From Marthasterias glacialis (lineage: Eukaryota; Echinodermata; Asteroidea; Forcipulatida; Asteriidae), in contig OU452233.1 in NCBI GenBank assembly GCA_911728455.2, forward strand, positions 18,313,926 through 18,377,925: DNA of 64,000 bases, written 5' to 3'. The translations under genes were made by a program, and so were the position numbers. The notes beneath the pieces are model-generated. The model saw only the letters and a list, made by a program, of their open reading frames with translations. It was not told where the DNA came from and made no database searches. Shown here in pieces: positions 35,076 through 45,955 of this stretch (position 1 is its first letter; every line of letters begins with the position of its first letter).

Positions 35076-35579
35076 CTTATTTCCTTTGAATTAATGAGGG
35101 GGTATTTAAGCATATTTCGTTTTGGGGAAAATGTTGCTGCAGTGATAGAGGATGAGTCATTTCAAAACATCACCAGCTCCCAAAAACATAAACAATTTAT
35201 CTTTAAAACTTGAGATTTCCAACACTGTACACGTAGTGTCATAAAAAATGACCCTTTATTAATAACAAGTTTATAAATCAGTTTCAAAGTGTATAAACGT
35301 ACTTTTTTAAACTCATGCAGACTAATGAGAGTATTTTCCCCCTTTGCACTTTTCAGCGACCATTAATTCCCTTGTACTTTCACTAGTGCCGCCAACTTTT
35401 TCACTGATCATCCGTTTCATGAAAGCATTTTGATGGGTCTGGAATTTGAAGTAGTGAAAACAATCTACGGGGAGTCCAGCAGGGATCGAACGAGCGAGCT
35501 GGACAACTGAAACATTTTCACTGGTCCCCAGAAGTTTTATAGAGGAATCTGGCCAGTGGCACTCTGTTCAAGATAGAAT

Positions 35580-35925
35580 ACAGGATTGGTATTCGTAGTT
35601 TTGTTTTATTAGTATCAGTCTGAAAGCTTACTGATTATGAAGCTCGTACCAGTACCAGTCTTCCATAGATTTCTGTCTGAAATGCTGCTAATGTCGAGAA
35701 AATAGAATTTGAAGTTCCTGATTTTAATTCCGGTTGTAACAATCGAAATTAAGGACAATGTGTTTACATGCTGAAAAGTATGCACGGTTTTTTCATGATT
35801 TTCTCCCGACTCTGACGACAAATTAATCCCAATTTTTCACACTTTTTTGTTTGTATTTTATTGAATAACACACTGCAGTATCAGTTTTACCAACCCTATA
35901 TTTTACTTTTATGGGAAACACTGTA
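35580..35925. repeat. ~340-bp dispersed repeat, copy 1
   Basis: Shares colinear blocks with 63430-63785: TAGTATCAGTCTGAAAGCTT, ACTGATTATGAAGCTC, TAGAATTTGAAG, TTATGCTGAAAAGT-like, GATTTTCTCCCGACTC, then ACTGCAGTATCAG and TATATTTTACTTTTA. A shorter piece lies at 23440-23510. Class unknown. Confidence 0.6.
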
Positions 35926-36004
35926 ATGGTAATGGCCATATCAGGAAATAATGGGAGACTTTTGAGACGTTAGAGGGCGCCCCAGTAAGCGGTCCCGTTC
36001 TTCT

Positions 36005-36172
36005 ATAGAGAGGTTGCATGACCCCGGGAAAAGTTCGTTTCGCAGCCATGCTGGGTAATACCATGGTACAAACTCAATGGCTGGCGCGTCGTCTGCTGAA
36101 TGATTTCCAGCGCCTGTTTGTGCAGGCAGCATTAGAAAAAGGTCTCAGGTGACGTCACGTGAAACCTCTCTA
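36005..36172. mobile_element. MITE, GAGAGGTTGCRTGA family, copy 2
   Basis: Ends TAGAGAGGTTGCATGAC / GTCACGTGAAACCTCTCTA with TA next to both ends. Closely similar to 28794-28957. Confidence 0.75.
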
Positions 36173-36554
36173 TTATGGGGCGCCTGTTACGTTTCAAAAG
36201 TTTCCCATTCTAGAAAACCTCATGTTAACTCCATGTAGAGTCCACATAGAGAGAGGTCATCCACGATATAACACGTTGCATGACTGTAAGTCTTGCATGA
36301 GAACATAAAATTGTTCAGCTGAGATTCTTTACGATACATTTGCTTGGATTTCATTGTGTGCGAAATATGTAATAATAAGTACAAGTTCGCATTATGCGAA
36401 AAACATTAAAGATACGAATTATATAGCCATAATGCAATTTATAGAATTATGTGTTTGTAAATCAATCTGTGTACTTTTAGTCTGGTAATAGTGCATAGAA
36501 TTCAAAACCACAGTCAGACACAGTAGGATGGTTATATCGAGACAGGGAGATAGA

Positions 36555-39500
36555 CTAGAATCCCCTGTACACCATAAATCCACTGAACGTGACGTATCGG
36601 TGAGGTCCACTATGGACCGCAAAGTTGTCAGACGCAGCAATCCTCAGCCACAGTCTGTCGCCAGACTTGAGATGAACAACCATGCTCTGGGACTGCATGA
36701 CGTTGCGGTCACTTAAGTCAGCATAGATGGCCGTCTGAACGTCATCGTTCTTCATCAGGGTTACGCCCAGGTATTTACCATCGTAGGAGCGGACTCTGCA
36801 TGGGTGTGGAAGAGGGTTGCCACTTGGTTACAAGCTCATTAATACACAGAGACAAGAACTTGGAATGCACCACACAATGGGAGACTTTTGGGAGTGGTGG
36901 ATGTCATCAGACTTTAAAGTACATGAACAATGTATGTCTCATTGGTTTGAGAAAATTATCAATGCATGCTCAGACTTAAGAAATGTGATGGACAATTTAC
37001 CTGGTGTGTCTGTTGATACCTATACTGCAGCTACTCCTAGAACTATGAGGTTGTTATGCTAGCGTAACGACTTCATACTTCTATCTAGGAGTATGTTGCA
37101 GTTTCCCCATTTTGAAAGAAAAATGTTGTTAACATACGTGAAGGTGATGAAGTAGAACCCAGCATGCTCACACACGAATCGGTTCTGTCTCATCTTGAAG
37201 TCCCCACCCTTGTTGACGAACTCGTGGTCGAATTGGATGGTCGTAGGGTTCCTGTCAGTCCCCAGGGTGACTCCTGTGCTGGCCACAGAGAAGGCGCATT
37301 TCCGCGGACCTGATTGTGTAGCAGAAGGTAAAGTTAATAATACCACGCCTAGCTAAGAGACCGTCTTGGCTCCCAAGACTTCCTGCAATGAGTATGTGAC
37401 CGCTTGGAGCAAGACTAAGCACAGCGGAGTAAAGAGCACCTAAAAATATATTAGGAAAACAGCTTATCAATTGAGGTACAGCTGTATGAAAAGTTCTTAT
37501 TTAAGGGGAATGAAGGATTGATATAGGAGAAGGGGTCCGAGGATTCTTAACCACATACCCCCACCTCTTTTAGTAGAGGTGTTGCGCAAGGAGATGGTCA
37601 AAGGTTTGCACTTACCGGCAAACCAATATTAGGGTTGGAGTGTTCAGAGATACTAAAACTTTGTAATAGAGGATCGACTTACTCCTGTTTTGCACGCTCT
37701 CGACTACATCCGCCATCGCATTCAGATCTTCCTCACTCATTGTGTCTGCAATGGCCAGCCTCTCGGCACTCGGCGGGCGTTCTCTGGCTGCAGCACCCGG
37801 ATGCGGCCTCATTAGTGGCGCGGTGTCGCCAGCAATGACCAGTTCGCCAGCTCCACTACCCGGCCGGGATCCAAGAGCAACGAGGACGAGGCGTTCGAGT
37901 TGTGTTATCTTCTCCGATACTTGATCTGATTCTCCCTGATAAGGAGGAACCTCACGGAACTGTGATTGCTCTCTTCTCTCTAACTGTTCAACCTTCATGG
38001 AAAAAAAATGTATTATATATTAATTATTTTGACAGTGTGGCAAGTACCAACTTGGTCACTCAAAATGAAAAAAATTCCCGGCAGCAACTGGTTATTAAAA
38101 AAGAGTCAAAAAATATAGCACCACGTCACTCAGAAAAACAACCACGGTTGTGTTAGCCATGAAAACTCATGTCAAGACCCTTTGCAAAAGAATATTGAGA
38201 TGTGAACCTTTACCTTTCTCATCATGTCCTTGATCTCCATGTTTACGGCCAGAAGTGACGATGCAACGTTCTCGGCATCGAGGTCTGAACGGGAGTCAGA
38301 CGCCCACTGGTGGGCAGTGGAGGGTCTCTGTCTACTCTCTGGTCTTCCAACCGGCACAGGGAGTCCCATCTCGACCATCTCTGCCTCGCGATTACCCACC
38401 ACATCGTCCAGTTCTCGTAACGGAGGTCTTACAGGTGCCGGGTTTTCTCTTGCGTCGACGGAGTCCTGGAGAGGCGCAGTCATACGGCGCTCGTTCTCTG
38501 CTCTCAGTCTTTCGTTGGCTTGCGTCAGCGAGGAAGCACGAGTCTGAAGGGTGCGGATGTCTGCTTCTAGACTGCGTTTTTCACGCATCACGTGCGACAT
38601 CTTGAAAAAAAAAACGTCATTATTTGCTAAGCGGAGGAGATCATTGCAAAGAAAACTTTCCACATACTGATGTTTTTTTCAAACAATAGTGTAATTTATG
38701 TTAGGCCCTAGGTTAAAATACTTGCGGATAAATACACCGACCCGACGCCTCACTGCTAACCAATCTTAATGCTCTCTCGCAGGTGGTACAGAGTCAATTA
38801 CACACTCATGTTAAGAAGTTCATTTGCAGTGTACTTTCAAACATTTAAAGACTTTGAAGTGTTTGGAGGGCCATTCACCCGAAAACTGTAATAAAAAGAT
38901 TATTGGCGCGCTCAGTGGTTTTTAACGCTCCTTTCCAATACTATTAGAGCTTGCAATGTGACTTCAGAAGACTGTCAACTTGAGCTGGTCCCAAATAGAG
39001 ATACAGTTGTGATATTGAGGCCTTTTCCCAAACCTACAGGCTTTGGCTCCGGTTCCGGGTCCTTCATGAACCATAGAATAATCCGAGCAGCGGTCGTTTA
39101 TAGTGTTTTATACCACTGCAGTTATGGCCGCCGCAAGCGCGCGGACACGACAATAGACCGTTCCGGCCTGTCAATCAAACTGTGGGCATTGACCAATTGG
39201 ATCACTACCTTTGGTCATGTGACCTCGGTCAAACTCGGTCACGTGTGCAGCATAAACGTTCACAAACTAATGAATCTGGGCGGGGCTTGTTGCCAAAGCC
39301 GGAACGGTCTATAGCGCGTCAGCTCGCATTATGTACCAATCAGCATGGAGGATTGACAGAGCAGCGCTCGCGTGTGGTGTTTTACACCACCGCAGCTGTC
39401 CGCTGCAGTTTGAGAAAAAAATAAAACATTCGCTATTGAACGTACGGAAGTACGGAAGCGTATTGCCGCCTCGTGAATAAAACAAACCTCACCCTTATCA

Positions 39501-40241
39501 TGTACGTACACGATAAGTTATCTTGTACGTACAAAATAATTTTGAACTTATCGTGTATGTACATAATAACTTATCGTGTACGTAAACGACAAGTTGGGCA
39601 TTATCGTGTAAGTACACGATAATTATCATGTACGTATACGATAACTATCGTGTACGAACATGATAACTTATCGTGTACGTACACGATAACTTATCGTGTA
39701 CGTACACGATAAGTTGGGAATAATTATCGTGTACGTACAAGATAACTATCGTGTACGTGCACGATGAGAGTGAGATTTTTTTTTCATTCACGTGGCGGCA
39801 ATAAGCTTCCGTATGAACGGGATCATCGGTTCGATGGCGGCAATTGAAGGTTGAGGTAGGGAAGGCGAGGGGACGGTGATATGAAGGGGTGTTCACCTGG
39901 GACCGTAGCTGGCGATTAGTAGACATCATCGATGCAATATTGTTTCTGCTTTCCGCGGACTGTCTGGTCAACTCGTTTGTCTTTTCCAGCAGGCTGGCAA
40001 TCTGCTCGTCTATCTGTGTCATTCTGCCCTCATCACAGCTACATCTGCTGGGCTCCCGGTAAGGTGTTGGTCTCCGCGGGACAGGTCGTGGTGGTGGATA
40101 TTGAATATCGGGCAGTCGGTCCCGACGCGCCAACCTACCGGCGAGAGAATCGGGCTGAGAGACGGCAGAAGAAGAGGCGCTGATGGCTACCAGCAGAAAG
40201 AAAGCCGTGCTTAAGAACTGCTTATCTGTTGATGATGCCAT
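36555..40241 (-). CDS. Secreted coiled-coil C1q-domain protein, paralogue A
   Basis: Five exons in transcript order, joining in frame: 40241-39897, 38600-38214, 37992-37683, 37309-37138, 36795-36555. They give 484 residues. Residues 1-28 are a signal peptide (hydrophobic STAFFLLVAISASSSAVS). A proline-rich stretch PPPRPVPRRP leads to C67-S-C69-DEGR, a likely interchain disulfide site. Heptad-like coiled coil runs from about 75 to 150 and again in exon 3 (VSEKITQLERLVLVALGS). The C1q domain occupies about 350-484: RKCAFSVASTGVTLG, FDHEFVNKGGDFKMRQNRFV, HAGFYFITFT, YLGVTLMKNDDV, LKSGDRLWLRI and closing TFSGFMVY. No collagen Gly-X-Y repeats are present. Intron phases are 0, 0, 1, 2. C1q proteins form trimers and often act in recognition or matrix assembly; the ligand here is unknown. 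Tandem paralogue of 53364-57482. Confidence 0.88.
39074..39415. mobile_element. MITE, AGCAGCTCGTTCATG family, copy 3 (interrupted)
   Basis: Left arm CCGAGCAGCGGTCGTTTATA then CACTGCAGTTATGGCCGCCG; right arm TGGTGTTTTACACCACCGCA. It contains a second MITE at 39154-39311. In intron 1 of C1q paralogue A. Confidence 0.6.
39154..39311. mobile_element. TA-flanked MITE with TAGACCGTTCCGGC ends, nested
   Basis: Ends TAGACCGTTCCGGC / GCCGGAACGGTCTA are perfect inverted repeats. TA follows the right end and an A precedes the left. It shares the TAGACC start with the 13897 family but differs inside. Confidence 0.75.
39494..39770. repeat. Array of ~22-bp palindromes (TTATCGTGTACGTACACGATAA)
   Basis: About ten head-to-tail units, each itself palindromic around GTACGTAC. 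Several are perfect (39669-39720); others carry single changes (GTGTATGTACAT, CATGTACGTATACG). Spacers include AGTTGGG(C/A)AT. In intron 1 of C1q paralogue A and absent from paralogue B. Confidence 0.85.
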
Positions 40242-40558
40242 TTTGGTTCTGCAAAAATTAAAGAAAAACGTCTCATGTTACAGGTGGAACATTTCCATCC
40301 AGTTGGCCTGTCTTAGTTAATTCAATATTCAAACAGATATCGAGATTGCTTCTAAAAAAAATATATATAATATGACTGTTCTTTATTCTGCCACTGCCAC
40401 ACGGCACTTCGGAAGCCCACACTACACAGAATCAGTCGTGTCCTGTGTGGCTTGATTAATGGGGTGGGGGTAAATGTATTGGGCATTGTCATAATTAACA
40501 TGTAGGATTTGAAACTTTTGGCAATACAATATACAAATAGTGTGGCTTGCTGAGACAT

Positions 40559-40735
40559 CATGTACTGTACATAAATCTATCTATGAGTTGTTGTGGTTCA
40601 GAAAAGAACCGGCGGTTTAACAACTCGACGTATCGATCAGTATTCTCTGAGAATATAAAAGGCCCATCATAAAAATTGTTAAACCAATAATTGCTCTTTT
40701 CAGAACCACAACTCACAGAGAGATCTGTACATGGT
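40559..40735. mobile_element. Foldback element related to 5343-5556
   Basis: Inverted arms CATGTACTGTACATAAATCT and CTATGAGTTG, GGTTCAGAAAAGAACCGG, against GCTCTTTTCAGAACCACAAC, TCACAGAGAGATCTGTACAT. The centre has CGTATCGATCAGTATTCTC. Confidence 0.7.
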
Positions 40736-40820
40736 TTCTATAGACCATGGATTGTAAACTGTGACGTAGTGTTTACAAAAGAGCCACACAGCCTGGACTT
40801 CCTGCAGGCACGAGTTCTAG

Positions 40821-41003
40821 TATTGACCCATTTCACCTGACGTCATCATCACAATAATCTTGGTTGCGCCATTTTGGTGGTCAATGTCTCTTCAGTGAAG
40901 TGCGCATTTTAGGAGATGCGGCGTTTACAGGTAAACCTATTGGCCACCAAAATGGTGAGCGTGGCACAGTCGGCGCGTGTGACGTGCGTGCAAGGGGTCA
41001 ATA
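40821..41003. mobile_element. MITE with TATTGACCCATTTCAC ends
   Basis: Inverted ends TATTGACCCATTTCACCTG / AAGGGGTCAATA, with inner CGCCATTTTGGTGG / CCACCAAAATGGTG. The ends start with TA. Lies upstream of C1q paralogue A. Confidence 0.65.
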
Positions 41004-41554
41004 CAAATATTGACTGCTTCGAGTGTTGTAGTAAAACTAGTCACTTGAGGTGATCCCCGGAGCAGCGTGTCATCCATTTTTATGGTAATATTCGTTAACA
41101 ACTTCGTCACACAGCTCATTTAAATCAACGCTTGCAGTCAATGCAGTCAGGGTACCAGGGTATCCAATCGATAGTTCATCGGTTGCTAGGCTATCGTTGG
41201 ATAGTATCGGTTAATAGTTCTTTTGGTCGGTGCGCATGGCAAGAGTAAAAATACACAACACCACGTGACACACTTTCGGCCAATCAACATATAGAATCAA
41301 GAAAGAGGTGTTATAATGATCTTTATCAACTTTTGATATGAAGAAAAGATCTCAAAATCTCAGCCGCGTGTTGAATGTATTTTTATAACATGGATTTATG
41401 TGGAAATTATGGCACAATATGTAAACATTTCCCTTACGACCAGTGCAGTATCTCGCCTACCAGAAAGGCCCTGGAATGTACAAGGTCACTGTTTTTGTAA
41501 ACGAAGGTTAGATAGTCTGTTATTTGAATTACAAAATGTACAGTGTGACGTAAA

Positions 41555-42355
41555 GCTTACCGGAAAATTGGAAACGGAATGTGGTATCCGCGGCAGTTAG
41601 CTTCTTCAGAACGGTCCAAAATCAGCCGTAGATTTTATGTTCAACAACTCCTATATACAAGGTAATGTTTGAACCTTTGCATGGTTTGAAGGATAAAAAG
41701 GAAACTATAACTAGTAAACTAGTAAACTTGCGGGGGTACAACCATGTATAAATCTCTTTTGGGAGGAACGGTAGCTCTGAAAAGAGCCGGTGTGGTCTCG
41801 ACGTTTCGAACAGTATACTCTGCTCGTCTTTAGGAGAAAGTTTGTTCGAAACGTCGAGACCACGCTGGCTCTTTTCAGAGCCACCGCTCCACCCAAAAGA
41901 GATGTATACACCGTTGTACCCGTAAGTTTACTAGTTTACTACTAATAGTTTCCTATTAGCTCCTTTATACTATAAGAACATAGACACGACTTCAATAAGC
42001 TCCCATACCATAAGAACTTACATTTCAGGCAACTGAACACGACTTCAATCAGTTCCTCGTTGTTACGCTAAAAATAACGTGTCCAACTAGATCTATAATG
42101 GTGAAACACTGAGGACGGAAATGAGCAATAAACAATTTTTCTTGGTGCCAGTTTGTAGTAACACTTCCACCATTCAAACAGAAAAGCTTATCTCTAGTCT
42201 CGGGGGCCATCTGGTAGTGTCTCCATCCCGGATGTGTACTTTTTGCCCGTGCCGTAGAAGCTTCCTTCAGCCCAATTTCCTTCCTAGTGCTTGCTTGCCA
42301 ACATTGAAAGTACATGTACATGTACACTGTACTCGGCTGCTGTGGGCTTGAAAAT
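41555..42355 (-). other. Duplicated upstream flank of C1q paralogue A; no gene assigned
   Basis: Parts match 58285-58870 upstream of paralogue B in the same order: TGGTATCCGCGG, GGCAACTGAACACGACTTC, AATAAACAATTTTTCTTG and GAAGCTTCCTTCA. Open frames exist here (42049-42327, minus) but are not conserved in frame between the two copies, so I do not call a gene. It could hold an old promoter, a UTR or a decayed gene. Confidence 0.5.
41699..41954. mobile_element. 256-bp foldback element, AGGAAACTAT ends
   Basis: Long inverted arms from AGGAAACTATAACTAGTAAA and CATGTATAAATCTCTTTTGG to CCAAAAGAGATGTATACACC and TTTACTACTAATAGTTTCCT. The inner GTCTCGACGTTTCGAACAGT pairs with TGTTCGAAACGTCGAGAC across a short centre. 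Confidence 0.8.
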
Positions 42356-42589
42356 GTCGGACTTGTCTATGCAAGGAAGAAGGAATTTTAGCAATAGTAT
42401 AACCATTCCTGATTGACCTTGCACCAAAGGCCTTTGTGTAGCATGTAGCAATGCGAGTACAAACTACATGTATTGGTTTAATTTTCTATCTCCATGTTAT
42501 TACGGCTTAAAAAAACATCATCATCAGAAGCCCCATTGCAAACGCATTGGCCAACATTATCAACAACGATTTACGCAAAAAAAAAAATA

Positions 42590-42930
42590 TGAGCTAAAGC
42601 CCCCATATACCTTACATGGTGTCAAGATAATTATGGTAGAAAACTTGACTTGAAAAATTGCTGCTTGAAATGTTTGTTTGTTTTTTGTTTTTTAATAATA
42701 GGACTAAATAAAATAAGACCCAACATTAGTTTTCGTCTCGGTGAGACCAAAACTCTGCCTAAAGGAATGCGTACATACAAAAATGCTGGATGCATTTTTA
42801 ACGTTTTCTCGCGTATGAAACAACGAAATGAGCTGACATTTTCACAGGTTGGTTTTATTACAAGTACCTTGATTTGTGCAAAGAATAGAAGCATTAGGTC
42901 AGTTTACTAAATGTTGAGCTGGGGCTTTAA
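42590..42930. repeat. Dispersed repeat with AATGTTGAGCTGGGGC end
   Basis: Second copy of the repeat at 1850-2340, sharing TATACCTTA, GGTAGAAAACTT, TGAGCTGACATTTTCACAGG and TTGATTTGTGCAAAGAAT. Confidence 0.5.
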
Positions 42931-43617
42931 CACGTGTGTTGTGCAGACACTAAATCTTCTTAATAATGCCCTCTGTTTTAAGAAATTTGTCCACCGTAAA
43001 AAAAAAACAAGGTTCTCAGGTTAAATGACACTGCTTACAAAAAATTCTTACAAAAAGCTGCTCACAAAAAAACTTTGGAGAATTAACCGGAGGTACACGT
43101 AAGCGAAACGTATGCGCGCGTACTACCAATGCGCGCGCAACATGACGTTACTTACAACGTGGCGTTCACACACTTTACGATTATTTACGGCAATTTGACT
43201 CCCCGAATGGAGAGCGTGGCAACCAAGCAGATTCAGCCTGACTGGCAAAGAATCTTTCAATCTAGACAATGGCGTAACAACGGGGGGGGGGGGGGGGGGC
43301 ACGTTCCCCCCCAACTGATGTCCGTGCCCCCCCCCGGGTGCCCCCGCCCCCCCATTTGAAATCTGGACCTTTGAGATTAAAAATTACCGGAACAAATTGT
43401 CACATATTATGAGCTTCCAGGTATAATTTCAATGTTTTTAAAAGTACTTTTTATTATTTACACGCAGAATGAATTTTGTTTTACCTCAGCACGTCAGAAG
43501 AGCGCTGAAAAGGGGCTTGTTTAGGAAAAATTACAAACTGAAACTACAGTTTTAAATAGTCAAAAGTGCCCCCCTAGGAAAATTGGTGCCCCCCCCCAAA
43601 AAAAAATAAGTAAATAA

Positions 43618-45918
43618 CTAGAACCGAAGTGTTTGTCCTTCGGACAAACACTCAGCTGTTCCGATTATTGTTTTTTAAGGTACTTGATTTGTAGTTCTTG
43701 AGATATCGTCAAGCTTCCGGTTGACCCTAAATTTAAGACCAACATGCCGTCACGGTATCCCGAGGGTAATGTTGAATTTTCAAGGACTATATAATCGAAA
43801 ATATTTTTAAAATTGGCTGTGTACTTCTTAAGTCATGGTTCAACTTCCGGTTTACCCGGATGTTAAGGTCAACCCGAGGTCACGTCGACCCGAAGCTCAT
43901 CTTTAATGCCCAATGACTATAATGACCGAAAAAAGTTTGAAAATTGGTTGTGCCCTTCTTCAGATATAGCGATATGAAGAGTTGCTTATTAAATATTCAC
44001 GCGACAGTCACGTGACTAATTAGTTTCTTAAGATAGTGAGGCCAAAAGATGCACCAGTAAAGCTAAAGTGATCATTGCCACCATTACGCTTATGAAGTAT
44101 CATAAGCGTACATGGTTATATTCCAGTCGCGGTAAATTTCGATCTAGTGCAGTACATACGCACTTATAGCTATGGTGTTGACTGAGTTACCAATTAACAG
44201 TTAATTACTGGAGAAACACACTGCACTATAATTAATGTCAGTCTGAAATGACTTGTATTGTTCTCTCTGTTTTCAAATTGATTTGAGCTAAATAGGGAAC
44301 CTAAAATTGCATTCAGTTTGAAAAATGTGTTCAAAAATGTCCAAATCTGGACACTTTTAAAACCTATGCCTTTTGTACATAGATTAAAAGCCCCGTTAAA
44401 ATGATGTCATATTGACGTGACGGTAAATGTTAGACCAGAAATCACATGTACAATATTATAGGACAAGTCTATAACTGAAAATTTTTGAGGATCGGTTGTG
44501 CCCTTCTTCAGATATAGCGATATGTAGGGTTGCTTATTAAATATTCACACGTCAGTCACGTGAGTAATTAGTTTCTTAAGCTAGTGAGGCCAAAAGATGC
44601 ACCAGCAAAGCTAAAGTGACCATTGCCACCATTACGCCCATGCAGTATTATGAGCCTATGATTATAATTAAGTGGCGGTAAATGTCGATCTAGTGTAGTA
44701 CATACGCACTTGTAGCTGAGGTGTTGACTGAGTTACCAATTAACAGTTAATTACTGAAGAAACACACTGCACCAAGATTAATGTCAGTCTGAAATGACTT
44801 GTATTGTTCTCTCTGTTTTCAAATTGATTTGAGCTAAATAGGGAACCTAAAATTGCATTTATTTTGAAAAATGTGTTCAAAAATGTCCAAATCTGGACAC
44901 TTTTAAAACCTATGCATTTTGTACATAGATTAAAAGCCCCGTTAAAATGATGTCATAATGACGTGACGGTAAATATTAGACCAGAAATCACATGTACAAT
45001 ATAGGACAAGTCTATAACTGAAAAAGTTTGAGGATCGGACGTATACCTTTTGAGATATGACGGACACAAACTTGACTAATTAAATATTCACGCGACGATA
45101 ACGGTCATCCCTGATGACGTCACGAAGAAAAAAATGTGTTTTTCATACTAACAAATTTTATAAGCTACAAGATGGTATGTAACTTATGACCATCCAATGC
45201 CTTTTAAAGAAAACCCTATCAAAACGCACGTTGCATGTATCGTTCGTACACATACAGAATGGGCTATACACTAACTATAGGTACTCTCTCGGTTACGATT
45301 CAAATATCAAGGAAATCTCCAATGCATTGCCGTGATTGCGCAATCAAAACAGCTAGCCATGGTGTCCGCTTTGTCACTTAATCGTTAAATTATCCTGGAT
45401 ATTGTACTTTTATTAGTTTTTAATGACCTGGAACATCTCTTATAATAAGCGTTTAACTTTCCAAAACATCTTATGTAATTTAGGAAACTAACAATTAACT
45501 TATTTAGAAAATATTGTGTTAAAAACTTTCCAAACCTGGACACTTTTTGAGCCATGCCTTTTGTACATAGATTAAAAGCCGCATTATAAATGATGTCATG
45601 ATGACGTGACGGGAAATGTTAGACCAGAAATTACATCTACAATATAGGACAAGTCTATAACTGAAAAAAGTTTGAGGATCGGATGTATACTTCTTGAGAT
45701 ATGGTAGTAACAAGATTGCCTAATTAAATATTCATGTCATTAAAACTTTGCTAATTATTTAACTAATTTTAACAAAATCACATTTAGTCACAACTTCATG
45801 TACTATGCTTCAATTTGGTATATGATTTGAGTCTCTCATATTTACCAATTTTCAGATTAGGCTTAAACAAAAACCGTGTACAAATGCAATACAAGTTGAC
45901 AGAAACAAAGAATAATAA

Positions 45919-45955
<37 letters not shown>

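Larger units (their letters stand above)
31046..36554. other. Intergenic region between glycogenin and the first C1q gene
   Basis: Starts with the glycogenin 3'UTR of unknown length. Contains MITEs at 32740 and 36005, a C21 run (33388-33408), a long T tract near 34066-34095, a GCCCT-type repeat near 34310 and dispersed repeats at 34880-35075 and 35580-35925. About 31250-32700 and 33000-34000 are AT-rich with nothing recognised. Bases 36236-36535 resemble 53060-53340 downstream of the second C1q gene. Confidence 0.55.

Noticed and set aside
37059..37137. Extension of the C1q exon past the donor (frame reading YVNNIFLSKWGN)
   Set aside because: The donor AC|GTATGTT restores the C1q fold and phase with the next exon in both paralogues; the read-through is intron.
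42049..42327. A 92-residue minus-strand frame in the duplicated flank
   Set aside because: The matching region at 58285-58870 does not preserve the frame, so the similarity is at DNA level only.
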